Below, in pieces: positions 35,530 to 44,552 of a DNA stretch of 64,000 bases. Position numbers and translations under genes: made by a program. The DNA lies in the NCBI RefSeq assembly GCF_963666195.1, contig NZ_OY762653.1:248001-312000 (forward strand), read 5' to 3'. The notes below the pieces were generated by a model that worked only from the letters and a program-made list of their open reading frames with translations, was not told the DNA's origin and made no database searches. Source of the DNA: Trichococcus shcherbakoviae (GTDB taxonomy: Bacteria; Bacillota; Bacilli; Lactobacillales; Aerococcaceae). Every line of letters begins with the position of its first letter. Position 1 is the first letter of the stretch.

Positions 35530-35560
35530 AATATACTCCTTGAAGTGAACTCCAAGTCAA
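35530..35560 (-). promoter_or_regulatory. MerR-type promoter/operator of the aldo/keto reductase
   Basis: Minus strand TTGACT (35560-35555) and TATATT (35535-35530) are 19 bp apart, too long for unaided RNA polymerase. The spacer holds the dyad CTTGGAGT-TC-ACTTCAAG (35556 to 35539), with one mismatch. This is the hallmark of promoters that MerR-family activators twist into shape. No merR-like gene is in the window. Confidence 0.75.
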
Positions 35561-35702
35561 GCATAATCTATGACTCGTTTACACTAAAAAGCGACTGGAG
35601 GCTAACAAAAAAACCATCCCCGTTTCAAACAAGAACGGAGAGAGCCTTTATTGAGATATGAAAATTGCTTTTTTTGGATTCCGGAAGACAGCCCTTTCGG
35701 AC

Positions 35703-36122
35703 TCATTTTTTCTTTTTGATAAGCTGATACAGCGCTTTTTTGGCGAGATTATCTGCCCCTTTGTTTTCCTTTTCCGGAATCCATTCCAAATAAAAATTTG
35801 GGAATGCAGCCAAATCCTGCAATGCCTCCTCCAGATACAATTTGTGTTCCGCTTTTTTTGTATACTTTTTCCGGATCGACTCAGCAACGAGTTTACTGTC
35901 GGTGTAACAAAAAACGAGCTGGTCCTGTTTGTTTTGTTTTTTCAGATGACGCAAACCATACAGGAGCGCTTCGAATTCGGCCCGATGATTATCCATTCTG
36001 TCCTCTAAAGGCAAACCTATCTGCTCTTGTACGCCGTCCTCAACGATCAAAATCCCGATGGCTGCATAGCCTTCTTTTCCGGTAGCCGCCCCATCCACAA
36101 ATAATTTTATCAAATGTTCCAC
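35703..36122 (-). CDS. Ribonuclease HI-like protein
   Basis: RNase H-fold protein of 139 residues. The acidic active-site residues appear in order: FVDGAATG, HRAEFEALLYGL, CYTDSKLV and KGADNLAKKAL. It lacks an N-terminal hybrid-binding domain. Firmicute homologues (YpdQ-like) often show weak or altered RNase H activity, so an RNA:DNA hybrid substrate is inferred. The C-terminus is a short lysine run. Confidence 0.87.
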   Translation of the reverse strand: MEHLIKLFVDGAATGKEGYAAIGILIVEDGVQEQIGLPLEDRMDNHRAEFEALLYGLRHLKKQNKQDQLVFCYTDSKLVAESIRKKYTKKAEHKLYLEEALQDLAAFPNFYLEWIPEKENKGADNLAKKALYQLIKKKK

Positions 36123-36126
36123 ATCC

Positions 36127-36176
36127 TAAAAAACAAAGGTGAAAGAAAATCCTGAACGGATTCCCCTCACCTTTGC
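36127..36176. terminator. Terminator after the cold-shock gene
   Basis: AAAGGTGA...GGATT type arms (36135-36152 with 36158-36174) form an interrupted stem; the minus-strand tail is GTTTTTT. It separates the cold-shock gene from the RNase H-like gene. Confidence 0.8.
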
Positions 36177-36192
36177 GGTTTACTGTACTTTT

Positions 36193-36405
36193 TTATGATT
36201 CTGCCAAGACGATCACATTTGTGGCCTGTGGTCCTCTTACGCCTTCAGCGATATCGAACTGAACGCGTTGCCCCTCTTCAAGTCTTTTGAAGCCTTCTCC
36301 AGCTATACCGGTAAAATGTACGAAAATGTCGTCATCCTGTTGGTCGAGTTCAATAAAACCATACCCTTTATCATTATTGAACCACTTTACTTTGCCAAAT
36401 TCCAT
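36193..36405 (-). CDS. Cold-shock protein (CspA family)
   Basis: Single-stranded nucleic-acid chaperone of 70 residues. RNP1 is KGYGFIEL and RNP2 is [11 protein letters not shown] lies behind AAGGAGG. It has its own near-consensus promoter and a leader of about 55 nt, and is monocistronic. Confidence 0.95.
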   Translation of the reverse strand: MEFGKVKWFNNDKGYGFIELDQQDDDIFVHFTGIAGEGFKRLEEGQRVQFDIAEGVRGPQATNVIVLAES

Positions 36406-36466
36406 TGTACATCCTCCTTAAAAACTCATTTCTTTGGAACTGCTTTCACAAAGACGGGTTACCCCC

Positions 36467-36495
36467 ATTATAGAGAGGAATCCCTATAGAGTCAA
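36467..36495 (-). promoter_or_regulatory. Promoter of the cold-shock gene
   Basis: Minus strand TTGACT (36495-36490), 17 bp, perfect TATAAT (36472-36467). One of the strongest-looking promoters in the window. Confidence 0.85.
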
Positions 36496-36519
36496 TTATT
36501 CTGATAGCTTCATTGGCAA

Positions 36520-37491
36520 TTATTCAAAAAACCCGAAAAATTCGGCCAGCTTACTTTCCAATTGTTCAATTTCATCACGGATGCTCTTTTCGCTTGGCTC
36601 GCCCGTCGATTCGGCCCCGTTATAAATGCGGTAGAGCACCTCCAACCATTCCGTCACGGATAGGATCGTCCTATCTTCGAACGGATAAAGGAGGGATAAT
36701 TGCATGAAGAAGGCATTCTCCATGGCATCTGCCATAGTCAGATTTTTATTGGCAATTTCTTCCCGGATATACGCCATTCCTTCTTTGTACGTTTTCGAGT
36801 CGATCAACGGGACAACTCCAGCCAGATCCAATTTTTCTTCGTTCCCGTCCAATCTGACAGTAACCGTCGGATGGAGCCCGCGCGCAAGAAATTGATGGAT
36901 GATCTCTGTCTTGAGCATCCGGTGGAGATTGTTATTCATGAGGAGGCGTTGCGCTATCTTGCCGAATTGGTCATCCTCCAATTCCTTCAATTGTTGCGCG
37001 TATGTTTGTTGCTTGTGGAACGGTTGCCTATCGATGGTTTTTTCGGCTTGGAGGATTTCTGAACTTTTTTTCAGTTTTTTCTCCAAATTCTTCAGTTCAA
37101 CTTTCTCGACTTCAGCCTCCAATTGCTCCAAAGCGAATTGATGTTCCATCGACAGACCGAAAGTATTTTTGCGTGCTTCGATTTGCTCGCGGGCCATGTC
37201 GAATGATCCGGAATGCGACAAACCTTTCAAGTAAAGGAAATCGATGTCGTCCACCGAAATGGAGGAAGCAATATCCGGACGCATTTCAGTTATCATTTCC
37301 AGACTCTTCTCTGCTTGATCTGTCTCCTGCAGCAACATGAGATACAGCGGGAGGATATCGTCCGCTTTTTTGATGGCAACAGCCTTGCCGATCCATTCTT
37401 CGGCAAGCTGCAGATTCCCCTCTTCAAATGCCAACAATCCCTTTTTCAAGTATCCTTCGTAATTTAATGGAAAAACAATTTTTTCTCCCAT
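36520..37491 (-). CDS. TPR-like protein of unknown function (DUF3196-like)
   Basis: Soluble helical-repeat protein. Tetratricopeptide-like units occupy roughly residues 8-130 (YLKKGLLAFEEGNLQLAEEWI, FLYLKGLSHSGSFDMAREQI). A charged coiled-coil segment follows (about 135-170) and then a unique C-terminal part. The family is known in lactobacilli but without assigned function. I prefer the ATG at 37491 behind GGGGTG; a GTG-ATG pair lies just upstream. An extended -10 (TGTTATAAT, 37536-37531) lies 40 bp upstream. Confidence 0.75.
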   Translation of the reverse strand: MGEKIVFPLNYEGYLKKGLLAFEEGNLQLAEEWIGKAVAIKKADDILPLYLMLLQETDQAEKSLEMITEMRPDIASSISVDDIDFLYLKGLSHSGSFDMAREQIEARKNTFGLSMEHQFALEQLEAEVEKVELKNLEKKLKKSSEILQAEKTIDRQPFHKQQTYAQQLKELEDDQFGKIAQRLLMNNNLHRMLKTEIIHQFLARGLHPTVTVRLDGNEEKLDLAGVVPLIDSKTYKEGMAYIREEIANKNLTMADAMENAFFMQLSLLYPFEDRTILSVTEWLEVLYRIYNGAESTGEPSEKSIRDEIEQLESKLAEFFGFFE

Positions 37492-37552
37492 TTCCATCAC
37501 CCCAATCTACGCTGATTTTCCTGTTAGGTCATTATAACACAAAAGCGAACGC

Positions 37553-37591
37553 GAAAAAAACCGCCCACACAGCTGCTGCTGCGCGGACGGT
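37553..37591 (-). terminator. Terminator of the fatty-acid operon
   Basis: Minus strand: ACCGTCCGCGCA pairs along its full length with TGTGTGGGCGGT, using three G-U pairs, and is followed by TTTTTTT. It lies right after accA. Confidence 0.88.
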
Positions 37592-37608
37592 CGATAGCTG
37601 TTCTTGAA

Positions 37609-38391
37609 TCAATAGTTGCGGAATCGTTTCTGTCGTTGCTCGACCAATTCAGCTGGAGTCAGTTGCTTCAGCTCTTTCAGCTTGGCACTTAATTCCCGCT
37701 TCAGTTCCAACATGACATCATCCGATTTACGGGCCACTTTCCTGCGGGTTTCCATAATGATTTTGTCAATGACGTCCAATGAAAAGAGATCATCAGGCGT
37801 CAACTTCATTACTTTGGCTGCTTCATCGGATCGTGAAGAATCTTTCCATAAAATGGATGCAAAGCCTTCCGGGGAAAGGACAGAATACATGGTATTCTCC
37901 AACATCCATACCTCGTTGCCCATTGCGAGCGCCAAGGCACCGCCGCTGCCTCCCTCGCCGATGAAGATGGCGATGAAAGGAACCGTCAATTGACTCATCA
38001 CCAAAAGCGATTCAGCGATTGCTTCACCGATGCCTCGATCCTCAGAGTCGACGTCGCAAAAAGCACCTGAGGTATTGATGAAAGTTACGATCGGACGATT
38101 GAATTTCTCCGCCTGTTTCATCAAACGAATCGCCTTCCGATAGCCCTCCGGATGTGGGGATCCGAAATTCCGGTAGACATTTTCAGTCACATCATGGCCT
38201 TTTTGTGTTCCAATGACAGTTACCGGCATGTCATCCAGCAATGCGATTCCACCGACGATAGCAGGGTCGTCACCGAACTTTCTGTCGCCGTGGAATTCAA
38301 CGAAACCTTCACAGATGGCATGGATCATTTCTGTCGCCGTCAGACGGGAGATGCTTCTTGCAGATGTGATAATTTCTTTGACATCCTTCAC
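37609..38391 (-). CDS. accA: Acetyl-CoA carboxylase, carboxyltransferase alpha subunit
   Basis: Transfers CO2 from carboxybiotin to acetyl-CoA with AccD. Crotonase-like fold with [29 protein letters not shown] and [11 protein letters not shown]. 260 residues, shorter at the N-terminus than E. coli AccA, as usual in lactic-acid bacteria. Starts with GTG overlapping the accD stop by 4 bp (GTGA), so the two subunits are coupled. Last gene of the operon. Confidence 0.96.
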   Translation of the reverse strand: MKDVKEIITSARSISRLTATEMIHAICEGFVEFHGDRKFGDDPAIVGGIALLDDMPVTVIGTQKGHDVTENVYRNFGSPHPEGYRKAIRLMKQAEKFNRPIVTFINTSGAFCDVDSEDRGIGEAIAESLLVMSQLTVPFIAIFIGEGGSGGALALAMGNEVWMLENTMYSVLSPEGFASILWKDSSRSDEAAKVMKLTPDDLFSLDVIDKIIMETRRKVARKSDDVMLELKRELSAKLKELKQLTPAELVEQRQKRFRNY

Positions 38392-39263
38392 TGCACTTCA
38401 CCCGCCTTTTCTGCAGGAGCATGCAACAGCAAAAGATGCTGCAATGCTCTCTTTAAATCTTTTCTGGCTACAATTTTGTCGATAAAGCCGTTTTCCAGCA
38501 CCTTTTCAGCTGTCTGGAAGCCATCAGGCAATTTCGCTTTGATTGTCTGTTCGATGACGCGTTTGCCGGCGAACCCGACAGTCGCGCCAGTTTCCGCCAG
38601 GATGATATCCCCTTGCATCGCAAAGCTGGCCGTTACGCCCCCAGTCGTCGGATCGGTCAGGACTGTGATGTACAACAGTCCTGCTTTACTGTGATTGGAG
38701 ACTGCAACGCTGACTTTCGCCATCTGCATCAAGGACATGATGCCCTCTTGCATTCTGGCGCCGCCCGAAGCCGTGAAGACGATGATCGGGAGCTTTTCTG
38801 ACGTTGCGCGTTCAAACGCGAGCGTCAGCTTCTCGCCGACAACTTTCCCCATGCTTGCCATGATAAAGTTCGAATCCATCACACACAAAGCAACTTTATG
38901 CTTATTGATGAATGCCGCGCCGGTTACAACCGCCTCGTCAAGTCCCGTTTTTTCTTTGGCAATCTTCAGTTTGTTCTCATACCCCGGAAAAGCCAATGGA
39001 TTTTCTTCGGGCATGAGCACGTTCCATTCATCAAAAGAACCTTCATCAACGATATTGGAAATACGTTCATAGGCCGAAATCCTGAAATTATAGGCACAAT
39101 GAGGGCATACTTTATCTTTCCCCAAATCCTTGCTGTAGATCGTCTTTTGACAATTCGGGCATTTTTCCCATAAGCCTTCAGGAACGATCGGTTTCTGAAC
39201 GTCTGCTTTTGAAGCGGGAACTTGGGCTATCGGAATGTAAGGACGCTTACGAAATAATTTCAT
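38388..39263 (-). CDS. accD: Acetyl-CoA carboxylase, carboxyltransferase beta subunit
   Basis: Zinc-ribbon subunit: CPNCQK and CPHCAYN (about residues 35-57) supply four cysteines. The crotonase fold has [10 protein letters not shown] and [12 protein letters not shown]. 291 residues, ATG after AGGTGAGG. Pairs with AccA. Confidence 0.97.
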   Translation of the reverse strand: MKLFRKRPYIPIAQVPASKADVQKPIVPEGLWEKCPNCQKTIYSKDLGKDKVCPHCAYNFRISAYERISNIVDEGSFDEWNVLMPEENPLAFPGYENKLKIAKEKTGLDEAVVTGAAFINKHKVALCVMDSNFIMASMGKVVGEKLTLAFERATSEKLPIIVFTASGGARMQEGIMSLMQMAKVSVAVSNHSKAGLLYITVLTDPTTGGVTASFAMQGDIILAETGATVGFAGKRVIEQTIKAKLPDGFQTAEKVLENGFIDKIVARKDLKRALQHLLLLHAPAEKAGEVQ

Positions 39264-39299
39264 TTCCTCACCTCTAGTGTGACTTCTTGACTAATTGAT

Positions 39300-40676
39300 T
39301 TATTCACTTTCCTCTTCTTCAGGTGCCCACGTTTTCAGGAACACATTCTGAAGATATTCCGTATCGTAATCTCCGGAAATGAAATTAGGATCCTGCAGAA
39401 TATCTTCCTGGAAGTATTGGTTCGTGTCGACTCCCTCGATGACAAGTTCCTGAAGCGCACGCCTCATTTTGGCGATTGCCTCACTTCTGTTCTCGCCTTT
39501 TGTGATGATTTTGGCGATCATCGAGTCATAGAATGGCGGAATCGTATATCCTCCATACATGGCGCTTTCGACACGCAGTCCATTCCCGCCGCTAGGCAAG
39601 AATAGGTAGTCGATTTTCCCGGATGAAGGGCGGAAGCCCAAAGCCGGATTTTCAGCGTTGATACGGCACTCGATCGTGTGACCGGTGATGACAACCTCAT
39701 CTTGCGTAAAGGACAAAGGCTCACCGCTCGCGATGCGCAATTGTTCCTTGACGATATCGATGCCAGTCGCCATTTCGGTTACCGGATGCTCCACTTGGAT
39801 ACGCGTGTTCATTTCCATGAAATAGAAACGTTGGTCCGCATCAACGAGAAACTCGATAGTGCCAGCGTTGGTGTAGCCGACATGTTTAGCCGCACGGATG
39901 GCGACGTCCCCCATCGCTTTGCGTGTCTCTTCAGAGATGAACGTGGACGGGCTCTCTTCCAGCACTTTCTGATGATTACGCTGAAGGGAGCAATCGCGTT
40001 CGCCCAGATGGACAACATTGCCGAATGAATCCCCTAAAATCTGCACTTCGATATGGCGAGCCGGGGTAATGATCTTTTCAAGATACATGCGGTCATCCCC
40101 GAAGGCTGCCTTAGCTTCCGCCTTCGCTTGGCTGAAGGCTGCCTCCAAACCGTTTTCTTGGTAGACTTTCCGCATCCCTTTACCGCCGCCGCCAGCGGCA
40201 GCTTTCAGGATGACCGGATAACCGATTTTCTCTGCTTGCAGCACTGCCTCTTCATAAGAAGAGATGTAGCCTTCGCTTCCCGGGGTTACGGGCACGCCTG
40301 CTGCGATCATCGTTTTGCGGGCGTTTGCTTTGTTGCCCATCAGGTCGATGATGGTGGAAGAAGGTCCGATGAATCGGATATTCATTTCTTCGCACATCGT
40401 GGCGAATGCACTGTTTTCCGAGAGGAAACCGAAGCCTGGATGGATGGCTTGGGCTCCTGTAACGACTGCCGCACTCAAAATGCTTGTCATATTCAAATAG
40501 GAATCGCTCGCTTTTGCAGGCCCGATACAAATAGCCTGAGTGGCCAGTTGGGTATGCAACGCTTCGCGGTCAGCTTCAGAATAGACCGCTACCGTCTGGA
40601 TTCCTAATTCATGACAAGCACGAATGATCCTGACAGCAATTTCTCCTCTGTTTGCGATCAATACCTTCGTAAACAT
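39300..40676 (-). CDS. accC: Biotin carboxylase subunit of acetyl-CoA carboxylase
   Basis: ATP-grasp enzyme that carboxylates biotin on AccB. Begins MFTKVLIANRGEIAVRIIR, with the ATP loop KAAAGGGGKGMRK and catalytic region EMNTRIQVEHPVTE. About 458 residues from the ATG 40676, one base after the fabZ stop. The ribosome binding site is weak, so translation is probably coupled to fabZ. Confidence 0.97.
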   Translation of the reverse strand: MFTKVLIANRGEIAVRIIRACHELGIQTVAVYSEADREALHTQLATQAICIGPAKASDSYLNMTSILSAAVVTGAQAIHPGFGFLSENSAFATMCEEMNIRFIGPSSTIIDLMGNKANARKTMIAAGVPVTPGSEGYISSYEEAVLQAEKIGYPVILKAAAGGGGKGMRKVYQENGLEAAFSQAKAEAKAAFGDDRMYLEKIITPARHIEVQILGDSFGNVVHLGERDCSLQRNHQKVLEESPSTFISEETRKAMGDVAIRAAKHVGYTNAGTIEFLVDADQRFYFMEMNTRIQVEHPVTEMATGIDIVKEQLRIASGEPLSFTQDEVVITGHTIECRINAENPALGFRPSSGKIDYLFLPSGGNGLRVESAMYGGYTIPPFYDSMIAKIITKGENRSEAIAKMRRALQELVIEGVDTNQYFQEDILQDPNFISGDYDTEYLQNVFLKTWAPEEEESE

Positions 40677-40677
40677 A

Positions 40678-41109
40678 TTATCTACCAATGATGAATGTCA
40701 TTTCAACTTCACAAACTTTTTTGTCTCCGACAAAAGCTTGTCCATAACCGATACCTGCAAATTTTTTCAATTTGATGATATCAACTTGAAGGCGAACAAC
40801 ATCGCCAGGAACAACTTTTTGACGGAATTTGACTTTATTCAATCCGCCTAAGTAAGCTGTTTGTCCCTTGAAATCAGGTAATGTCAACAAAGGAATAGAA
40901 CCAGCTTGCGCCAACGCTTCAACGATCAATACGCCTGGCATTACTGGTTCGCCTGGGAAATGTCCTTGGAAGAAAGGTTCGTTGATTGTTACGTTTTTGT
41001 AGCAGACGATGTGTTCGCCTGGTGTCAATTCTTCAACTTTGTCGATGAAGAAAATCGGGTAGCGGTTTGGGATGATAGCCATTACTTCTTGTGCACTTAA
41101 TAAACTCAT
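40678..41109 (-). CDS. fabZ: 3-hydroxyacyl-ACP dehydratase FabZ
   Basis: Hot-dog-fold dehydratase. Catalytic His and Glu in HFPGEPVMPGVLIVEALAQ. 143 residues. A FabN-like isomerase version cannot be excluded from sequence alone, but placement between accB and accC is that of the ordinary FabZ. Confidence 0.95.
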   Translation of the reverse strand: MSLLSAQEVMAIIPNRYPIFFIDKVEELTPGEHIVCYKNVTINEPFFQGHFPGEPVMPGVLIVEALAQAGSIPLLTLPDFKGQTAYLGGLNKVKFRQKVVPGDVVRLQVDIIKLKKFAGIGYGQAFVGDKKVCEVEMTFIIGR

Positions 41110-41127
41110 TATATTAGTCTCCTTTTA

Positions 41128-41589
41128 TTAGACGATGCGGAACAGCGGTTGGTTGTATTCAACGATTTGTTCATTTTCAACCAACACTTCAACGATTTCC
41201 CCATCGAATTCGCTTTTGATTTCATTCATAAGTTTCATTGCTTCCACCAAGCAGACAACGTCGCCTTTAGCGATATTCTGACCTTTAGTGGCATACGGTT
41301 TCGCATCCGGAGTCGGTGCTAGGTACACAACACCGACAATCGGAGAAGTAATGATCTGTCCTTCTTTTTTCGCAGTCGCTTCAGAAACGGCTTCTTTGAT
41401 GTTTTGGACCGGAGCAGTCACTGTTGGAGTTGGAGCTGCTGCCGGAACGCTGTCGTTTGATTGCTGGTTCGATTGAACTAACTTGTTCTTGGACAACAAA
41501 AGTTGAAAGTCGCCTGTCTGATAATGTAATTCAGTCAAGGTTGATTCATCGATCAAGGAAATAAGGCTTTTTACATCTTCAATATTCAC
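41128..41589 (-). CDS. accB: Biotin carboxyl carrier protein
   Basis: 153 residues: an N-terminal helical part, an Ala/Pro/Thr-rich linker (about residues 48-62) and a C-terminal biotinyl domain with the modified lysine in VEAMKLMNEIKS. Start is GTG behind GGGAGG. Four bases separate it from fabF. Confidence 0.96.
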   Translation of the reverse strand: MNIEDVKSLISLIDESTLTELHYQTGDFQLLLSKNKLVQSNQQSNDSVPAAAPTPTVTAPVQNIKEAVSEATAKKEGQIITSPIVGVVYLAPTPDAKPYATKGQNIAKGDVVCLVEAMKLMNEIKSEFDGEIVEVLVENEQIVEYNQPLFRIV

Positions 41590-41592
41590 GTA

Positions 41593-42828
41593 TTAAGCCT
41601 CCCATTTTTTGAAACATAGTACGGCATTGTGGCCGCCGAAGCCCAAAGAGTTGCTCAATGTGTAAGTGACTTCTTTTTCACGACCGACATTCGGGATGTA
41701 GTCCAAATCGCAGCCTTCATCAGCCACTTGGAACCCGATTGTTGGCGGCATGAAGTCATCTTGAATGGCTTTTACGCAGACAACAGCTTCGATACCACCG
41801 GCAGCGCCCAGTAGGTGACCAGTCATGCTCTTTGTGCTTGAGATAGCGACGTTGTGCGCCTCTTCGCCGAATGCGTATTTGATGGCAGCTGTTTCGCCGG
41901 AGTCGTTTGCTGCTGTGCTTGTTCCGTGAGCGTTGATGTAATCGACTTGCGCCGGAGTGATGCCTGCTTCTTTCATTGCTTGAAGCATCGCTTTGCCAGC
42001 TCCGCTTCCATCAGCAGATGGAGCCGTCATATGGTAAGCATCACAAGTGACGCCGTATCCGACAACTTCAGCCAAGATATTTGCGCCGCGTTCCAATGCG
42101 TGATCAAGATTTTCAAGCATCAAGATGCCGGCACCTTCACCCATTACAAAACCATTTCTTTCTTTGTCGAAAGGAATGGAAGCGCGATCCGGATCAGTGC
42201 TTGTGGACAAAGCAGTCAATGCCGCAAAACCAGCTATGCCGATTTCGCATACCGTTGCTTCTGCTCCACCTGCAAGCATCAGATCTGCGTAACCATGCTT
42301 GATGCTGCGGAAAGCTTCTCCGATAGAGTTTGTCGCAGAAGCACAAGCAGTAACGATGTCCATGCTCGGTCCTTTAGCGCCGAATTTGATGGCAGTATTT
42401 CCTGCCGCCATGTTTCCGATCGCCATCGGTACGAACATAGGCGGTACGCGTTTCGGTCCTTTTTCATGCATTTTGATGATGCCGGATTCCATAGTGATGA
42501 AACCGCCGACACCTGAGCCGATGGTAACGCCAAAGCGATCCGCATCGATTTTTTCCATGTCGATGCCGCTTTGTTCCACGGCTTGAGCAGAGGCTGCTAC
42601 CGCATATTGCGAGAACAGATCCATACGCTTGTATTCTTTGCGGTCCATATATAAAGTCGCCTCGAAGTCTTTCACTTCGCCTGCGACAGAAACGCCCGTT
42701 TCGGATGCGTCAAATTTAGTGATGGCAGTAATACCGTTTTTACCGTTTTTGATGCCGTCCCAATATTCAGTGACTGTATTTCCTAAAGGTGTGATAGCAC
42801 CCATACCTGTAATAACAACGCGATTCAT
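41593..42828 (-). CDS. fabF: 3-oxoacyl-ACP synthase II
   Basis: Elongating condensing enzyme. Catalytic Cys in VTACASATNS, first His in NAHGTSTAAND, second His in TKSMTGHLLGAAGG. 411 residues; ATG after AGGAGG. Confidence 0.97.
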   Translation of the reverse strand: MNRVVITGMGAITPLGNTVTEYWDGIKNGKNGITAITKFDASETGVSVAGEVKDFEATLYMDRKEYKRMDLFSQYAVAASAQAVEQSGIDMEKIDADRFGVTIGSGVGGFITMESGIIKMHEKGPKRVPPMFVPMAIGNMAAGNTAIKFGAKGPSMDIVTACASATNSIGEAFRSIKHGYADLMLAGGAEATVCEIGIAGFAALTALSTSTDPDRASIPFDKERNGFVMGEGAGILMLENLDHALERGANILAEVVGYGVTCDAYHMTAPSADGSGAGKAMLQAMKEAGITPAQVDYINAHGTSTAANDSGETAAIKYAFGEEAHNVAISSTKSMTGHLLGAAGGIEAVVCVKAIQDDFMPPTIGFQVADEGCDLDYIPNVGREKEVTYTLSNSLGFGGHNAVLCFKKWEA

Positions 42829-42843
42829 ATTTATCCTCCTGTC

Positions 42844-43575
42844 TTACATGTACATTCCGCCATTGACACTGATGGTCTGACCGGTGATATAAGTATTCTC
42901 ACTTAAGAAGACAGCAGTGTTTGCCACTTCTTCGGCTTTTCCAAATCGTTTCAATGGGATTTGCGTCAACATTTGTTCCTGAATCTTTTCTGAAAGAACA
43001 TCCGTCATTTCCGTTTCGATGAAACCTGGCGCAATAGCATTACATGTAATGCCTCTTGTCGCAGCTTCACGGGCGACAGATTTCGTCAATCCGATGATTC
43101 CGGCTTTGCTGGCGGCATAGTTGGCCTGCCCTGTATTTCCGGTTTCGCCGACGACGCTTGAGATATTGATGATGCTTCCTGCTCTTTGCTTCAACATAAG
43201 CGGCAAAGCGTGACGGATCATATTGAAGGTACCCTTCAGATTCACTTGATAAGTGGCATCGAAGTCTTCTTCATCCATGCGCATGATCAATTTGTCGCGG
43301 GTAATCCCTGCATTGTTGACCAAAACATCAACGGAACCGAAAAGTTCTTTGGCTTGGCTGACGATTTCTTTGGCAGTCTGAAAATCGCTGACATCACCTA
43401 AGATTGTTTTGACAGTGACGCCGTAAGATTCCAGATGCGCAACTTTTTCTTCAGCAATCGGTTTGCGTGCATTCAGAACGATATTGGCTCCACGTTTCGC
43501 ATACGCTTCAGCGATGGCTTCCCCGATTCCTCTTGAACTACCAGTGACGATGACCGTCTTTCCTTTTAAATCCAA
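42844..43575 (-). CDS. fabG: 3-oxoacyl-ACP reductase
   Basis: NADPH-dependent SDR. Cofactor loop TGSSRGIGEA, NNAG, catalytic Ser in NISSVVG and YxxxK in YAASKAG. 243 residues. The start is TTG, 6 nt after GAGGG, with no ATG nearby. Confidence 0.97.
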   Translation of the reverse strand: MDLKGKTVIVTGSSRGIGEAIAEAYAKRGANIVLNARKPIAEEKVAHLESYGVTVKTILGDVSDFQTAKEIVSQAKELFGSVDVLVNNAGITRDKLIMRMDEEDFDATYQVNLKGTFNMIRHALPLMLKQRAGSIINISSVVGETGNTGQANYAASKAGIIGLTKSVAREAATRGITCNAIAPGFIETEMTDVLSEKIQEQMLTQIPLKRFGKAEEVANTAVFLSENTYITGQTISVNGGMYM

Positions 43576-43604
43576 GACTATCCCTCATTTCTTGTCAGAT
43601 CTCT

Positions 43605-44531
43605 TTATTTTTGTAACGCTTCAAGGGTCTTGTTGAGGGATTTCAAATCCTCCACATTGTATACAGCGACCTCTTTATTGATTTTTTTGATGAATTTGCT
43701 TAAAGTCGTGCCTGGGCCGACTTCCACGAAGGTGTCCACACCCAGGTCAACCAGCTTGCGGACGCTGTCTTCCCATAATACCGGCGATTCGATCTGGCGC
43801 ACCAACAGACCCTTGATTGCGTCCCTTGTTACGATAGTCGCTTCGGTATTGCCTACAACCGGTATCTTCGGTTCATCGACAGTCACATCAGACAAAGCCC
43901 CTTCCAACTTTTCCGCTGCAGGATGCAACAGGGCTGTATGGAAAGGACCGCTGACGTTCAACGGGATGATGCGTTTCACGCCTTTGGATTCAAGAATTTC
44001 GATGGCTTTATTGACGCCTTCGATTTCCCCGCCGATGACGATCTGGGTCGGCATGTTGTAGTTGGCTGGCGCGACATAAGCTGTCTCGCTTGCTTCCCGG
44101 CAAGACTCTTCAATCACAGCGCGTTCCGCATTCATGACCGCAGCCATTTTGCCACGGCCTGCAGGAACTGCTTCGCTCATGTATTTGCCGCGTTTCGCTA
44201 CGAGCGAAATAGCCTCATTAAAAGAAAAAGCATTGGCTTTCACCAGTGCTGTATATTCTCCGAGGCTCAATCCTGCAACAAAATCTGGCTGAATTCCCTT
44301 TTCAGCTAGTAATTGATCAAGGGCGTAGCTAACCGTTAAGATTGCTGGTTGTGTATATTCAGTTAAATGAAGCTTGTCATTCTCTTGGAAACATAGTTCT
44401 GCAACATCGTACCCAAGCGTAGCGGAAGCTTCATCAAAAACAGTGCGCACAACTGCATACTCGTTATAAAGTTCTTGACCCATACCGAAGTATTGCGCAC
44501 CTTGACCACTATAGACAAAAGCTGTTGCCAT
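43605..44531 (-). CDS. fabD: Malonyl-CoA:ACP transacylase
   Basis: Supplies malonyl-ACP. Nucleophile in GLSLGEYTAL, His in SGPFHTALL, and FSGQGAQYFGMG at the N-terminus (read as YSGQGAQ here). 308 residues; ATG after AGAGGTG. Confidence 0.96.
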   Translation of the reverse strand: MATAFVYSGQGAQYFGMGQELYNEYAVVRTVFDEASATLGYDVAELCFQENDKLHLTEYTQPAILTVSYALDQLLAEKGIQPDFVAGLSLGEYTALVKANAFSFNEAISLVAKRGKYMSEAVPAGRGKMAAVMNAERAVIEESCREASETAYVAPANYNMPTQIVIGGEIEGVNKAIEILESKGVKRIIPLNVSGPFHTALLHPAAEKLEGALSDVTVDEPKIPVVGNTEATIVTRDAIKGLLVRQIESPVLWEDSVRKLVDLGVDTFVEVGPGTTLSKFIKKINKEVAVYNVEDLKSLNKTLEALQK

Positions 44532-44552
44532 AATTTCACCTCTATAAGTTTG

